Assembly: GCF_000621665.1 (NCBI RefSeq)
Contig: NZ_JHXQ01000006.1
Span: 151,315 to 215,314 of the forward strand
Reading direction: 5' to 3'
Source of the DNA: Allorhizobium undicola ORS 992 = ATCC 700741
GTDB lineage: Bacteria; Pseudomonadota; Alphaproteobacteria; Rhizobiales; Rhizobiaceae
Length of the DNA: 64,000 nucleotides
Numbering within the stretch: position 1 is the stretch's first letter; each line of letters starts with the position of its first letter. Under the pieces are notes generated by a model. It was not told the DNA's origin and did no database searches. It worked only from the letters and a program-made list of their open reading frames with translations. Shown here piece by piece: positions 26,796-36,906 of this stretch. The position numbers were made by a program, and so were the translations under genes.

Positions 26796-27194
26796 TTGCA
26801 ACTCCATGCAACGAGCAGGCGATGGCACTGCAAGGCGCCCCCCTGACCCAACTCAGTGAGAAATAAAATTAACGTTATATGACAGCAACATAAACCAGAC
26901 GAGACACCGCTCTATCCATTCGCAAACCCTAACTGAAGGCTCACGCAAGCGCCAATCAAAGATTGCGTTCTCGCTAATGCGTGATTTCGATTTCGACCAT
27001 TTTCGCTCCAAAACGGCACAGACCATCGACCATTTTGGACAAACGAAATCGCAATGTTTTACGCTGGCTGTTTGCGTTCGATCAAAGTGACAACACGAAA
27101 ATCCCTTTACGGTCGCGCAGGTTCGATGCTCGAGCAAAGCGAAAACGGTGCGCGTCCAAGGTCTTTGCACCATCGCCAACACGCTCGGGCTTTA

Positions 27195-27297
27195 GAGCAT
27201 TTCCAGGAAAAGTGTTGTCACGGTTTTCCGTCCGGAAATGCGGGAAAACAAAAGCTTAGAGCGCGTCCTGTGAACCTTACCTCACAGGACGCGCTCT
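27195..27297. repeat. Family C-type intergenic repeat with long hairpin
   Basis: The unit starts 'agagcatttccaggaaaagt' and ends in a 16-bp perfect inverted repeat (agagcgcgtcctgtga ... tcacaggacgcgctct, 27258-27297). The rest of 26796-27353 holds no recognisable gene; the promoters of the two divergent genes must lie here. Confidence 0.7.
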
Positions 27298-27353
27298 AGA
27301 TCGACAGACAATTTCAACGGGCAACCGGCTTGCCCGCGCTCATGGAGAAAAAA

Positions 27354-27803
27354 ATGCGCCACCCCGTTCTGAAATTCACCGCAGCAGCCCTGGCATTGGG
27401 CGCGTTCAGCCTGCCTGCCATGGCTGCCGATTACGAAATCCACATGCTGAACAAGGGCGCCAACGGCACCGCCATGGTGTTCGAACCGGGCGCCTTGAAA
27501 ATTGCTCCCGGCGATACGGTGACATTCATTCCCACAGACAAGAGCCACAGTGCCGAAGCCATCACCGGACTGGTCCCCGAGGGCGCCGAGGCTTTCAAGG
27601 GCAAGATCAACGAAACCGTCAAAGTCACCTTTACCGTTCCGGGCGCCTATGCGGTAAAATGCGCACCGCATATGGGCATGGGCATGGTGGCGGTCGTGGT
27701 CGTTGGCGATGTGCCGCCCGCCAATGCCGATGCTCTGCGTAATAATACGCTGCCGAAAAAAGCCAAGGATATGATTATCTCTGAACTGGATTCGCTGAAG
27801 TAA
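27354..27803 (+). CDS. Pseudoazurin, periplasmic type-1 copper protein
   Basis: A 149-residue blue copper protein. The Sec signal is [24 protein letters not shown], with cleavage before A-D-Y-E. The copper ligands are visible: His in D-K-S-H-S, and Cys, His and Met in [10 protein letters not shown]. Pseudoazurins carry electrons in the periplasm, commonly to copper nitrite reductase, but no denitrification gene is nearby. GGAG lies seven bases before the chosen ATG. A strong terminator follows. Confidence 0.93.
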   Translation: MRHPVLKFTAAALALGAFSLPAMAADYEIHMLNKGANGTAMVFEPGALKIAPGDTVTFIPTDKSHSAEAITGLVPEGAEAFKGKINETVKVTFTVPGAYAVKCAPHMGMGMVAVVVVGDVPPANADALRNNTLPKKAKDMIISELDSLK

Positions 27804-27836
27804 CAGCAAGATAAAGATAACAGCCCTGACGAAAAA

Positions 27837-27859
27837 CCCACCCGTGACATACGGGTGGG
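27837..27859 (+). terminator. Terminator after the pseudoazurin gene
   Basis: CCCACCCGT and ACGGGTGGG pair around a 5-base loop. A-rich bases precede the stem and T-rich bases follow it, so it could serve both strands. Confidence 0.75.
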
Positions 27860-27944
27860 CTGTATTTCGCCTTTGCAACTCAAAGCATGTCGGGCCTGCA
27901 TGGCGTATCAGTGTTTACCTGGACACCGTCGCCCGGCCTGACGG

Positions 27945-28661
27945 CTATTCCCGTTCGCCCGTGAAATTCAAGAGCAACTGGAAAATGTTGACGAAGTTCA
28001 GATAAAGCGAGAGCGCACCGAAGACGGCCAGCTTCTGAAGCGATTCCTGGTCGTGGTTTTCGGCATATTGCTCCTTGATATTCTGCGTATCCCAGGCCGT
28101 GAGTCCGACAAAAACCACGATGCCGATGACGGAAATCGCAAATTGCAGCGCGCTGGAGCCCAGGAAAATATTGACCACCGAGGCAATAACGACACCGATC
28201 AGTCCCATCATCAGGAACGAGCCGAACTTGGAAAGATCACGACGGGTCGTATAACCATAAAGGCTCATGGCCCCGAACATTGTTGCCGCTATGAAGAAGG
28301 TGCGGGCAATGCTCGTGCCCGTGAACACCAGAAACACGGACGCCATGGAAAGACCCATCACGCCACAGAAGGCCCAGAAAGCCATTTGTGCGGCGCTGGC
28401 CGACATGCTGTGGATCTTGAACGAGAAGAAGAACACAAAAGCCAGTGGCGCCAGCATCACCACCCATTTCAGCGGAGTCTGAAAAATAGGGACGTAGAGC
28501 GCCGGTGTCGAGCCGACGATGAATGCGACCAGACCGGTGATCACCAGGCCTAGCCCCATATAGTTATAAACGCGCAGCATGTGCTGGCGCAGGCCCATAT
28601 CCAGCTCGCCCGCACTCTCAGTGCCGGTACCGATGGAATAATTCCGGTTGAAGGGGTCCAT
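27945..28661 (-). CDS. Bax inhibitor-1/YccA family membrane protein
   Basis: A 238-residue protein with seven hydrophobic segments in the BI-1 pattern and the conserved C-terminal region F-V-G-L-T-A-W-D-T-Q-N-I-K followed by the last helix. Bacterial members are linked to membrane-protein quality control or calcium leak; the role here is unknown. The start MDPFNRNYSI lies eight bases after AAGGAGA. It follows the anti-sigma gene by 17 bp and may be co-transcribed with it. Confidence 0.9.
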   Translation of the reverse strand: MDPFNRNYSIGTGTESAGELDMGLRQHMLRVYNYMGLGLVITGLVAFIVGSTPALYVPIFQTPLKWVVMLAPLAFVFFFSFKIHSMSASAAQMAFWAFCGVMGLSMASVFLVFTGTSIARTFFIAATMFGAMSLYGYTTRRDLSKFGSFLMMGLIGVVIASVVNIFLGSSALQFAISVIGIVVFVGLTAWDTQNIKEQYAENHDQESLQKLAVFGALSLYLNFVNIFQLLLNFTGERE

Positions 28662-28678
28662 GTCAGGTCTCCTTGGTT

Positions 28679-29455
28679 TCAATAAAGGGTTTTGGCAAGT
28701 TGGCGGGCAATGCCTGCCAGATCGTCCGCCCGCCGGTCATTCGACACGAGGGCGTAACCAACCTCACCGATTTGCCAGTAGGCGGCGTTGGTCTTTTCCG
28801 AATGGCGCAACATGACGGGCTGCACACTGAAATTGCCGGGCCGCACCGCAAACAGCGACATTTGCGCCTCTCCAGCCGGCTGCACGATCACCTCGACGCT
28901 CGGCCCGTAATGCGAGGGGAAAATCTGGCTGTCGCGCACGCTCCACCGCCCCGGCATGTCCGGCAGGACAATGCCCGTTGCCGAACGAATGTCGGCCGCA
29001 GAGAAGACGGGCCTGTCTCCGAGTTTCCCAACGCTTTCCCGCAGCAGCGACGTCTCATGCGCCTTCACAGCCTCATCGACAAAGGCAGGCGGCGGCACTG
29101 AGGCCACGACTTCGCCCGCAGAAAACACATTAAAGGCTGAATGCGCGACCCATCCCCCGGCCACGAACAGCAGAACCGCCGCAGCCCGCCGAAGAAACAG
29201 AGCGCTTCCCTGCATCCGAAGCACGCGCTCGAGACGTCTTGCCGCCTCGCGGGTCTGCGGCCGCGGCGCCGAACCTTCTGCCGCCAGCGCAAGCCGCAAT
29301 TCATCGCGAAGACGCAGATCGCCCATCACCCGCGCCGCCTGCTCGGGGTGTTCAGAGAGATATGCTTCGACTTCGATGCGCCTGCCCACGCCCAACTGGT
29401 CATCGACATAGGCATGAAGGTCGAATTCCTGAATGGGATCAGTCCTGCCGTTCAT
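28679..29455 (-). CDS. Membrane-bound anti-sigma factor
   Basis: A 258-residue protein. The N-terminal sigma-binding helices match the family pattern D-L-H-A-Y-V-D-D-Q-L ... V-E-A-Y-L-S-E-H-P-E-Q-A-A-R-V. One membrane helix (A-A-A-V-L-L-F-V-A-G-G-W-V-A) lies near residue 98 and a periplasmic domain follows. No zinc-binding H-x3-C-x2-C motif is visible. The gene overlaps the ECF sigma gene by 17 bp, so the two are very likely partners. The signal released by this pair is unknown. Confidence 0.85.
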   Translation of the reverse strand: MNGRTDPIQEFDLHAYVDDQLGVGRRIEVEAYLSEHPEQAARVMGDLRLRDELRLALAAEGSAPRPQTREAARRLERVLRMQGSALFLRRAAAVLLFVAGGWVAHSAFNVFSAGEVVASVPPPAFVDEAVKAHETSLLRESVGKLGDRPVFSAADIRSATGIVLPDMPGRWSVRDSQIFPSHYGPSVEVIVQPAGEAQMSLFAVRPGNFSVQPVMLRHSEKTNAAYWQIGEVGYALVSNDRRADDLAGIARQLAKTLY

Positions 29456-29987
29456 CCAAACCTCCAACCAGCCGCAGACCGACAAACGTCGTTCGGTCGT
29501 TTTCCAGGGTTCTCAAGCGTGCACGGGCCCGCGAAAGCCGTGACATCAGCGTCCCGACGGGAATGCCAAGAACGGCAGCAGCCTCCTCATAGGAAAACTC
29601 CTCGATCGCCACGAGGTGCAGCGCAAGCCGCTGCTCCTCGGGCAAGGAGGCAAAGGCACGCCGCACGTCTGCCAGCCGCACCACATGCTCCTGCCCCGGC
29701 TCGCTCGCCGGCTCAGGCAAATCCGCCACGCCGTTTTCATGCCGCGCCAGACGCTTCTTGCGGCGGAGACGGTCGATATGCGTGTTATGCAGAATGGCAA
29801 AAAGCCAGCCCCGCAAATTGCCATCCCGGCGAAAGCTCGCCTGCCGCTCATAGGCATTTACCAGCGCATCGTTCACAAGGTCTTCGGCATCATCCCGGTC
29901 GCGCACAAGCGAAAGGGCGTAGCGCCTGAGCGCCCCTAACTGACCTATGACGTCAAAGCTCTGTGGTTTCGTGTTCATCACCGTCAT
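29439..29987 (-). CDS. ECF-family RNA polymerase sigma factor
   Basis: A 182-residue sigma-70 group 4 protein. Region 2 (residues ~18-85) has D-A-E-D-L-V-N-D-A-L and R-G-W-L-F-A-I-L-H-N, and region 4 (~110-165) has L-P-E-E-Q-R-L-A-L-H-L and F-S-Y-E-E-A-A-A-V-L-G-I-P-V-G-T-L-M-S-R-L-S-R-A-R. Two in-frame ATGs (residues 1 and 4) are possible starts. Together with the overlapping anti-sigma gene it forms a typical stress-responsive switch. Confidence 0.92.
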   Translation of the reverse strand: MTVMNTKPQSFDVIGQLGALRRYALSLVRDRDDAEDLVNDALVNAYERQASFRRDGNLRGWLFAILHNTHIDRLRRKKRLARHENGVADLPEPASEPGQEHVVRLADVRRAFASLPEEQRLALHLVAIEEFSYEEAAAVLGIPVGTLMSRLSRARARLRTLENDRTTFVGLRLVGGLDERQD

Positions 29988-30297
29988 ATACGATCAGAGA
30001 CGGCCACTTATTCCCGGCCTCACGATTTTTTTTAGGGGGAATGGGTGCGACAATTTGATTTTCATCAGGCTTTCAGTCAAAGAAGCATTTCGATTTCGCA
30101 GTTGCGAAAGAAAACCGTCGTCAATTTTCCTTTTCCGCCAGACACTTCACGGAAAATCGAAAGCTTTCGAGGGGAATCGTAAACGAAATATCAAGGACAG
30201 TTTTCCTAGGCTGGAAAAAGGGCTGCGACAAAATGCGCGTTTCCTCCCGCAGAAAAAGGTCTAATTCGCAGTAGCGTGCTTGATGTGAGTCAATGAG
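29988..30297. other. Intergenic region between the ECF sigma gene and cyoA
   Basis: 310 bp, AT-richer than its surroundings, carrying the divergent promoters of the sigma factor gene and the cyo operon. No repeat, hairpin or recognisable operator was found. Confidence 0.5.
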
Positions 30298-31410
30298 ATG
30301 AAAAAAATCCCTTTCCTGCCCGGCCTTCTTCTGGCCCCGCTGCTGCTGCTTTCGGGCTGTAACCTGGTGGTCATGGCACCTTCGGGTGATATTGCGGCGC
30401 AACAGCGCGACCTGATCGTGTTTTCGACGGCGTTGATGTTGATTATCATCATTCCGGTGATTTTCCTGACGTTGTTCTTTGCATGGCGCTACCGCGCCTC
30501 GAACAAGTCCGCCACCTATCTGCCGGACTGGCACCATTCGACCAAGATCGAAATCCTCGTCTGGTCGGCGCCCATCGCCATCATCATCGTGCTGGCGACG
30601 GTCACGTGGATCAGCACCCACAAGCTTGACCCATATCGTCCGCTTGAACGCCTTGACGCTGAACGGGAACTGCCCGCCGACGTCAAGCCGCTGACGGTCG
30701 AGGTCGTGGCGATGGACTGGAAGTGGATGTTCATCCTGCCGGATCAGGGCATTGCCACCGTCAACGAACTCGCCGCCCCGGTCGATGTGCCGATCAACTT
30801 CAAGATCACGGCGCAATCGGTGATGAACTCCTTCTACATTCCCGCGCTGGCTGGCCAGATCTATGCCATGCCGGGCATGGAGACCAAGCTGCACGGCGTC
30901 ATCAACAAGGAAGGCGTTTTCGACGGCTTCTCGGCAAATTATTCCGGTGCTGGTTTCTCGCACATGCGCTTCAAATTCCACGCTGTTTCCCAGCAGGGTT
31001 TCAACGACTGGGTGGCGCGCGTGAAGTCGCAAGGCACCGCCCTTAACACCGACGCCTACATGAAGCTTGAAAAGCCGAGCGAGAAGGAGCCGGTTCGCTA
31101 CTTCGCCTCCGTTGACGCCAATCTCTTCAGCAAGGTGGTCAACCTTTGCGTCGATCCGGCGAAAATGTGCTCCGCTGACATGATGCATATCGACATGATG
31201 GGCGGCGCGGGCAAGGAAAGCCACGAAAACCGGGAAAAGCTGCAATATGACAATCGCGGCGTAGACCTCAGCGTCAGCCCCGGTCATGGCGAAACCTCTT
31301 CCGCCACCCCGGCTGCTCCCGCCAGGGAACAGCAGGCCATGAACCATTCCATGCCGGGGATGACCATGCCCGACACGAACAACACAAAGGCGACGCAGGC
31401 TCAGAACTGA
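30298..31410 (+). CDS. cyoA: Cytochrome bo3 quinol oxidase subunit II (CyoA)
   Basis: A 370-residue lipoprotein. The signal ends in the lipobox L-L-S-G-C, and two membrane helices follow at ~40-65 and ~88-108. A cupredoxin domain then carries the quinol-oxidase type residues (M-D-W-K-W-M-F-I-L-P, Q-I-Y-A-M-P-G-M) without a CuA ligand set. It is longer than the E. coli protein; the last ~60 residues form a low-complexity tail rich in Met and His (M-N-H-S-M-P-G-M-T-M-P). It is the first gene of the cyoABCD operon. Confidence 0.95.
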   Translation: MKKIPFLPGLLLAPLLLLSGCNLVVMAPSGDIAAQQRDLIVFSTALMLIIIIPVIFLTLFFAWRYRASNKSATYLPDWHHSTKIEILVWSAPIAIIIVLATVTWISTHKLDPYRPLERLDAERELPADVKPLTVEVVAMDWKWMFILPDQGIATVNELAAPVDVPINFKITAQSVMNSFYIPALAGQIYAMPGMETKLHGVINKEGVFDGFSANYSGAGFSHMRFKFHAVSQQGFNDWVARVKSQGTALNTDAYMKLEKPSEKEPVRYFASVDANLFSKVVNLCVDPAKMCSADMMHIDMMGGAGKESHENREKLQYDNRGVDLSVSPGHGETSSATPAAPAREQQAMNHSMPGMTMPDTNNTKATQAQN

Positions 31411-31539
31411 GACTGTCGCAAGCATTGAGTGGCGGTAAGAGGCCTCTTTCCGCCGGGATGCGATGAAACAAAAGCCTGTGACGGACCGCACGTGATTTGC
31501 GCGTGGCGCCGTCCAGGCCAGGAGAAAACGGGTTAAATC

Positions 31540-33546
31540 ATGTTTAGCAACCCTGACATAACGAAGTTCATCTTCGGTCGCCTGACCCTTGAGTCCTTCC
31601 CCTTCCTTCACGAGCCGATTATTCTCGTGACACTGCTGGGCGTCATGGTCGGCGGTGCCGCACTTGTCGGCGCCCTGACCTATTTCCGCCTCTGGGGCTA
31701 TCTCTGGAATGAGTGGTTGACCAGCGTTGACCACAAGAAGATTGGCATCATGTACGTGATCCTGGCGCTGGTCATGCTGCTGCGCGGTTTTGCCGATGCC
31801 TTGATGATGCGTGGCCAGCAGGCTATCGCCTTCAACGGCAATGAAGGCTATCTGCCGCCGCACCATTACGATCAGGTGTTCACGGCCCATGGCGTCATCA
31901 TGATCTTCTTCATGGCCATGCCTTTCGTCACCGGCCTTATGAACCTCGTCGTGCCTTTGCAGATCGGTGCACGTGACGTGTCGTTCCCGTTCCTCAACAA
32001 CTTTTCGTTCTGGATGACCACGGCTGGCGCCGTCATCATCATGATCTCGTTGTTCGTCGGTGAATTCGCACGTACCGGCTGGCTGGCCTATCCGCCGCTG
32101 TCCGGTGCTGACTACAGCCCCGGCGTCGGCGTGGATTATTACATCTGGGGCCTCCAGGTCGCCGGTGTGGGAACGACCCTTTCAGGCATCAACCTGATCG
32201 CCACCATCGTGAAGATGCGCGCGCCCGGTATGACGCTGATGAAAATGCCTGTCTTCACCTGGACGTCGCTCTGCACCAACGTGCTGATCGTCGCGACCTT
32301 CCCGATCCTGACCGCAACGCTGGCGCTGCTGTCGCTCGATCGCTATGTCGGTACGAACTTCTTCACCAACGATCTCGGCGGCAACCCGATGATGTATGTG
32401 AACCTCATCTGGATCTGGGGTCATCCGGAAGTTTACATTCTTATCCTGCCAGCCTTTGGCATTTTCTCCGAAGTTGTCTCCACTTTCACCGGAAAGCGGC
32501 TGTTTGGTTATAATTCCATGGTTTACGCCACGGTCTGTATCACCGTTCTGTCCTACCTGGTGTGGCTGCACCACTTCTTCACCATGGGATCGGGCGCAAG
32601 CGTCAACTCCTTCTTCGGCATCACCACGATGATTATCTCTGTTCCGACCGGGGCAAAGATCTTCAACTGGCTCTTCACCATGTATCGTGGCCGTATCCGT
32701 TTCGAAGTCCCGATGCTGTGGACAATCGGCTTCATGGTCACATTCGTGATCGGCGGCATGACAGGCGTTCTCCTTGCCGTTCCGCCCGCGGATTTCGTGC
32801 TGCACAACTCGCTCTTCCTTATTGCCCACTTCCACAACGTCATCATTGGCGGCGTGGTGTTCGGCCTGATGGCAGGCGTGGCCTACTGGTTCCCCAAGGC
32901 CTTCGGTTTCAAGCTCGATCCGTTCTGGGGCAAGATGTCCTTCTGGTTCTGGCTGGTTGGCTTCTACTTCGCCTTCATGCCGCTTTACGTTCTGGGCCTG
33001 ATGGGTGTTACCCGCCGCATGAGCCAGTTCGACGACCCGTCGCTGCAAATCTGGTTCGTGATCGCAGCCTTCGGCGCCGTGCTCATTGCCTGCGGCATCG
33101 GATCCTTCCTGATCCAGCTCGTCGTCAGCTTCATGAAGCGTGAGCAGTTGCGCGATGTTACCGGCGACCCATGGGGCGGACGCACGCTCGAATGGTCCAC
33201 ATCCTCGCCGCCGCCGGCCTACAACTTCGCCTTCACGCCTGTCGTCCATGACCATGACGCATGGGATGACATGAAGAAGCGCGGTTACAGCCGCCCGCTG
33301 CTTGGCTTCAAGCCAATCCACATGCCCAAAAATACCGGTACCGGCGTTATTCTCTCCGCCATCAGCGTTGCGCTCGCCTTCGGTCTCGTCTGGTACATGT
33401 GGTGGCTGGCCGCTCTGTCCTTCGTGGCCATCATCGTGGTCTCGATCGCACACACCTTCAACTATAACCGTGACTTCTACATTCCCGCCGAAGAGGTGGT
33501 GAATACGGAAGCAACGCGGACAGCACTTCTGGCAAAGAACGGGTGA
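31540..33546 (+). CDS. cyoB: Cytochrome bo3 quinol oxidase subunit I (CyoB)
   Basis: A 668-residue catalytic subunit of the haem-copper oxidase superfamily with ~14-15 membrane helices. Visible signatures are H-G-V-I-M-I-F-F (haem b ligand region), W-G-H-P-E-V-Y-I-L (CuB His and cross-linked Tyr) and H-H-F-F (CuB ligands). I-A-H-F-H-N-V-I holds the haem o3 and haem b histidines. It oxidises ubiquinol and reduces oxygen while pumping protons. Confidence 0.97.
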   Translation: MFSNPDITKFIFGRLTLESFPFLHEPIILVTLLGVMVGGAALVGALTYFRLWGYLWNEWLTSVDHKKIGIMYVILALVMLLRGFADALMMRGQQAIAFNGNEGYLPPHHYDQVFTAHGVIMIFFMAMPFVTGLMNLVVPLQIGARDVSFPFLNNFSFWMTTAGAVIIMISLFVGEFARTGWLAYPPLSGADYSPGVGVDYYIWGLQVAGVGTTLSGINLIATIVKMRAPGMTLMKMPVFTWTSLCTNVLIVATFPILTATLALLSLDRYVGTNFFTNDLGGNPMMYVNLIWIWGHPEVYILILPAFGIFSEVVSTFTGKRLFGYNSMVYATVCITVLSYLVWLHHFFTMGSGASVNSFFGITTMIISVPTGAKIFNWLFTMYRGRIRFEVPMLWTIGFMVTFVIGGMTGVLLAVPPADFVLHNSLFLIAHFHNVIIGGVVFGLMAGVAYWFPKAFGFKLDPFWGKMSFWFWLVGFYFAFMPLYVLGLMGVTRRMSQFDDPSLQIWFVIAAFGAVLIACGIGSFLIQLVVSFMKREQLRDVTGDPWGGRTLEWSTSSPPPAYNFAFTPVVHDHDAWDDMKKRGYSRPLLGFKPIHMPKNTGTGVILSAISVALAFGLVWYMWWLAALSFVAIIVVSIAHTFNYNRDFYIPAEEVVNTEATRTALLAKNG

Positions 33547-33550
33547 ACTG

Positions 33551-34168
33551 ATGGATCCTAGAAGTCAAACAACCACGAAGCCGGAATTCTACCTTACCGA
33601 GGAGCATCATCCGGAAAGCAGCACGAACCTTGGGTTCTGGCTGTATCTGATGAGCGACTGCCTCATCTTCGCGATGCTTTTCGCCACCTACGCAGTGGTT
33701 GGCCGCAATTATGCGGCCGGCCCATCCCCGGCGGATCTTTTCGATTTGAACCTCGTGGCGATCAACACCGCCATGCTGCTGTTCTCTTCGATTACCTACG
33801 GCTTCGCCATGCTCGCCATGGAAAAGAACAACAAGTCAGGAACGCTCGGCTGGCTGGCGGTTACTGGCATATTCGGCGCGATCTTCATTGCGCTCGAACT
33901 CTATGAGTTCATCCACCTTATCCACGAAGGCGCCGGTCCGCAGCGCAGCGCCTTCCTCTCGGCGTTCTTCACGCTCGTCGGCACCCACGGCCTGCACGTA
34001 ACCTTCGGCATCATCTGGCTGGTTACGCTCATGACCCAGGTTGCCAAGCACGGCCTGATCGAAGCCAATCGCCGTCGCCTGATGTGCCTTTCGATGTTCT
34101 GGCATTTCCTGGACGTCATCTGGATCGGCGTCTTCTCTTATGTCTATCTGCTGGGAGTCCTCGGATGA
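33551..34168 (+). CDS. cyoC: Cytochrome bo3 quinol oxidase subunit III (CyoC)
   Basis: A 205-residue protein with five hydrophobic helices, starting 4 bp after cyoB. It keeps the subunit III pattern ([30 protein letters not shown]). Its stop overlaps the start of cyoD by ATGA. Confidence 0.96.
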   Translation: MDPRSQTTTKPEFYLTEEHHPESSTNLGFWLYLMSDCLIFAMLFATYAVVGRNYAAGPSPADLFDLNLVAINTAMLLFSSITYGFAMLAMEKNNKSGTLGWLAVTGIFGAIFIALELYEFIHLIHEGAGPQRSAFLSAFFTLVGTHGLHVTFGIIWLVTLMTQVAKHGLIEANRRRLMCLSMFWHFLDVIWIGVFSYVYLLGVLG

Positions 34169-34551
34169 GCCAGAATACGCATGCACACGGTCATGACCAC
34201 CACCATGGCGGCCACGAAGCCAGCCATGGGACGATGAAAAGCTATATCATTGGCTTCGTTCTCTCGGTGATCCTGACGGCCATTCCCTTCTGGCTGGTCA
34301 TGTCCGGCGCTCTTGACAACAAGGCCCTGACAGCCGGTCTCGTGATGGGCATTGGCGCGGTCCAGATCGTCGTCCACATGATCTTCTTCCTGCATATGAA
34401 CACCAGGTCGGAAGGCGGCTGGACGATGATGGCAATGATCTTCACGATCATCATCGTCGTCATCGCGCTTACCGGCTCGCTCTGGGTCATGCATCATTTG
34501 AACACGAATATGATGCCTGCAAGTCCGGAAATGATGCGGAATATGCCTTGA
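34165..34551 (+). CDS. cyoD: Cytochrome bo3 quinol oxidase subunit IV (CyoD)
   Basis: A 128-residue protein with three helices typical of CyoD. The start at the ATGA overlap with cyoC is preferred. The N-terminus is unusually histidine rich ([12 protein letters not shown]), a possible metal-binding segment on the cytoplasmic side. A strong terminator follows, so cyoE (haem O synthase) is not part of this operon and must be elsewhere. Confidence 0.95.
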   Translation: MSQNTHAHGHDHHHGGHEASHGTMKSYIIGFVLSVILTAIPFWLVMSGALDNKALTAGLVMGIGAVQIVVHMIFFLHMNTRSEGGWTMMAMIFTIIIVVIALTGSLWVMHHLNTNMMPASPEMMRNMP

Positions 34552-34557
34552 TTGGAC

Positions 34558-34584
34558 GGGCGGCATGAAAATGCCGCCCTTTTT
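34558..34584 (+). terminator. Rho-independent terminator of the cyo operon
   Basis: GGGCGGCAT and ATGCCGCCC pair around GAAA and are followed by TTTTT. This hairpin lies just before the SURF1 gene and argues against a SURF1 start inside it. Confidence 0.9.
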
Positions 34585-34597
34585 CGGGATGATAGCC

Positions 34598-35341
34598 ATG
34601 CCTCAGCCCTCCAAACCGCAGCACCCGCGCCGTACCGGGCGTGTTATTCTGTCAGGCTTTCTTGTTCTTGCCACAGCCGCTTTCATTGCGCTTGGCATAT
34701 GGCAGGTAGAGCGGCTCGGCTGGAAGAATGACCTCATCGCCCGTGTCACTGATCGTGTCCATTCACCGGCAGTCGCGGCGCCGGGCCCCAAGGAATGGTC
34801 GGCGATCAACCGTCAGAATGACGAATATCGCCATGTGAAGGTTTATGGTCATTTCGACCACAGCCGGGAAACACTCGTTTATGCTTCAACCGCTTTAGGG
34901 GCAGGCTATTGGGTTCTAACACCCTTTAACAGCGAAGACGGCATTCGCCTCATAAATCGTGGCTTCGTACCACTGGACCGAAAGGAACCGGCATCCAGAG
35001 CGGCAGGGCAACTCGAAGGAGATTTGACCCTTAGCGGACTTCTTCGCCTGGACGAGCCTGATGGAAGACTCCTGCGTTCCAACAACTCCTTGCAGGACAG
35101 ATGGTATTCACGCGATATCAACGCTATTGCTGCAAAGCGCGGTATCGACCCCTCTGGTCTTGCTCCGTACTTTATAGATATTGATAAAACGGAAGTACCC
35201 GGTGGTTATCCCATCGGAGGAATGACGCAGGTGACGTTTCCGAACAACCATCTGCAATATGCACTGACGTGGTTTGCAATGGCGGTAATGAGCAGTGGCT
35301 TTCTTGTCTTTCTTCTGCGCGAAAAACGCCGCCATCGCTAG
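34598..35341 (+). CDS. SURF1-family oxidase assembly protein
   Basis: A 247-residue protein with membrane helices at both ends (L-S-G-F-L-V-L-A-T-A-A-F-I-A-L-G-I-W-Q at ~15-35, and the C-terminal helix) and the SURF1 motifs G-x-W-Q-V-x-R and N-N-H-L-Q-Y-A-L-T-W-F. SURF1 helps insert haem into haem-copper oxidases, which fits its place after cyoD. Upstream in-frame ATGs lie in or next to the terminator; the one at MPQPSK is chosen, with MIAMPQ as an alternative. Transcription past the terminator or an internal promoter is needed. Confidence 0.9.
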   Translation: MPQPSKPQHPRRTGRVILSGFLVLATAAFIALGIWQVERLGWKNDLIARVTDRVHSPAVAAPGPKEWSAINRQNDEYRHVKVYGHFDHSRETLVYASTALGAGYWVLTPFNSEDGIRLINRGFVPLDRKEPASRAAGQLEGDLTLSGLLRLDEPDGRLLRSNNSLQDRWYSRDINAIAAKRGIDPSGLAPYFIDIDKTEVPGGYPIGGMTQVTFPNNHLQYALTWFAMAVMSSGFLVFLLREKRRHR

Positions 35342-35361
35342 CGTCCGATGTACTGCCCGCT

Positions 35362-36163
35362 CTACTGGAATGATTCCAACGTTTGGTTCCCACGCCTGAC
35401 TGCGACAATGATGTCGTCCGGGTCTGCTTTCCAAATAAATGGCTTTGGTTCTCGGTTGTGCTCCTTTACGAAGCGGATGAAGGCCGCCTGCAGATCTACG
35501 ATGGAGTGGAAGACGCCGTGCTTCAGTCGCCGACGCATCAGTTTGGCGAAGAAGCCTTCGACGGCGTTCAGCCATGAGCAGGATGTCGGAACGAAGTGGA
35601 AGAGGTCCATCTTGGATGCCTTGCCAGCCATTCTCGGACCTTCGGCTGTTTGTGGGTCGCGTAATTGTCGAGAATGACGGGGACCGCCTTGTCGTTGGAC
35701 AGTTTGAAGCTGCGCCAGCGGTGCGGCGCCAGGCCATGTTCATGCCAGATCTTCACGACCGAAGAGGCGGCAATCCCAACAGCCTTCGCCATCGCGCGAA
35801 CGGTCCAAGGCGTTGCCCCCTGTCGCGGTGTCTCAAGTGTCAGCGTCACGACCTGCTCAACAAGTCGCCATCAAGCGGCGCAATGCCGGGCGGCCTGCTC
35901 TTGTCGCGCAGGAGGCCATCGACACCCTCGGACATGAAACGCTCCTGCCAGCGCCAAACGCAGGGTTTGGATTTTCCCGTCACGTCCATGATGGCGAATG
36001 GTCCCAGTCCGTCGCCTTTCATCAAGATGATCTTCGCTCGCCACACACGTTTCTGCGCAGAAGTCAGAGCGCCAATGATGGCTTCAAGCCGAACTCGGTA
36101 GGAGGCGGTGACTTCAAATCTGATCCCTGTGCGCATCCCCAAATGTCGCACAATCTGGACCAC
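35362..36163 (-). pseudogene. Degraded IS630-family transposase
   Basis: Three reading-frame pieces on the reverse strand together resemble an IS630/Tc1-like transposase. The N-terminal helix-turn-helix piece is I-M-D-V-T-G-K-S-K-P-C-V-W-R-W-Q-E-R. A middle piece has S-S-V-V-K-I-W-H-E-H-G-L followed, after a missing part, by V-P-V-I-L-D-N-Y-A-T-H-K. The C-terminal piece is F-V-P-T-S-C-S-W-L-N-A-V-E-G-F-F. Frameshifts separate the pieces and the section with the first catalytic Asp is deleted, so it is inactive. Terminal repeats were not identified with confidence. Confidence 0.8.
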
Positions 36164-36267
36164 TTGCGAATTTTGGAACGGAATCTTTTGTCTCGATCAA
36201 ATCCCTGATGCATTTTCAGGAAAAGTGTATTGGGTTTTGCGTCCGGAAACGCGTCCAAAGGATGCGT

Positions 36268-36300
36268 TGTACCAATGGTTATTGAAATTACCCTTGGGAT
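36268..36300. repeat. Family D end fragment
   Basis: 'taccaatggttattgaaatt' followed by 'acccttggga' matches the end of the family D elements. It lies in the gap 36164-36906, which otherwise holds only a possible small ORF and a family A copy. Confidence 0.5.
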
Positions 36301-36489
36301 AACGCTTTCGCGTATCTTATCCCAAGGCAGGAATGGACCATGCGCCAAAGAGCGGCGTCGTAAAAGGAATTTGCACTTTCCAGGCAATAAATAGAATACT
36401 AATTTTATAGAAAATATTGACGAACGTCTATCTTTACGTCACACTTATTAATACCTGTAAAGGTATGTAATAATGGGAAGGAGAAGCCA

Positions 36490-36717
36490 ATGCTGATCGC
36501 CGCGAACCTGTTTTCCTTCGACCTTTTTGGCCTCACGCGGCGGGAACAGGCAAAAAGCAAGCAATCCGCCGGCCAATCGAAGTCGTTTCGGCATGGGAGG
36601 ACTGCGTTGTCGCAAGGAACCACGCAGGTGGCGCATGAGGATTGCATATCCACAAAAAAGCCAAAACTTTCCGGGGAGTGTGGCCTTTTTCACTTTGGGC
36701 TATTTCCTGTTCTCTAA
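36490..36717 (+). CDS. Hypothetical small protein (doubtful)
   Basis: A 75-codon frame starting MLIAANLFSFDLFGLTRREQ, preceded by a good ribosome binding site (AAGGAG, 7-bp spacing). No family was recognised, and the second half has the irregular composition of non-coding sequence, so it may be a decayed or shorter gene. Included because of the start signal only. Confidence 0.25.
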   Translation: MLIAANLFSFDLFGLTRREQAKSKQSAGQSKSFRHGRTALSQGTTQVAHEDCISTKKPKLSGECGLFHFGLFPVL

Positions 36718-36763
36718 TCTCTTTCCCCGGATTTCACGAGGGAGAGGTAGATTTTTCTCCTGT

Positions 36764-36869
36764 TAAAGCATGTCGCGCAAAAGTATGCAGCGGTTTTGCG
36801 ATAACGACATGCGACAAAACAATGACGTAAAGCGTCAGTAGCGAATCTGAAAGATCGCGACACGCTTTA
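36764..36869 (+). repeat. Family A repeat, copy 5
   Basis: A near-perfect copy of the ~105-bp element, here in the ordinary chromosomal part of the window, showing that the family is not restricted to the nod/nif segment. Confidence 0.85.
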
Positions 36870-36906
36870 GTAATAATCTATTTATCACTGTATTGAGGAG
36901 GCAGGC

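Noticed and set aside
30121..31890. A 589-codon reverse frame across cyoA and the start of cyoB
   Set aside because: It is antisense to clear oxidase genes, with histidine/arginine-rich shadow composition.
32182..33453. A 423-codon reverse frame opposite cyoB
   Set aside because: It is a shadow of cyoB with no recognisable domain or start signal.
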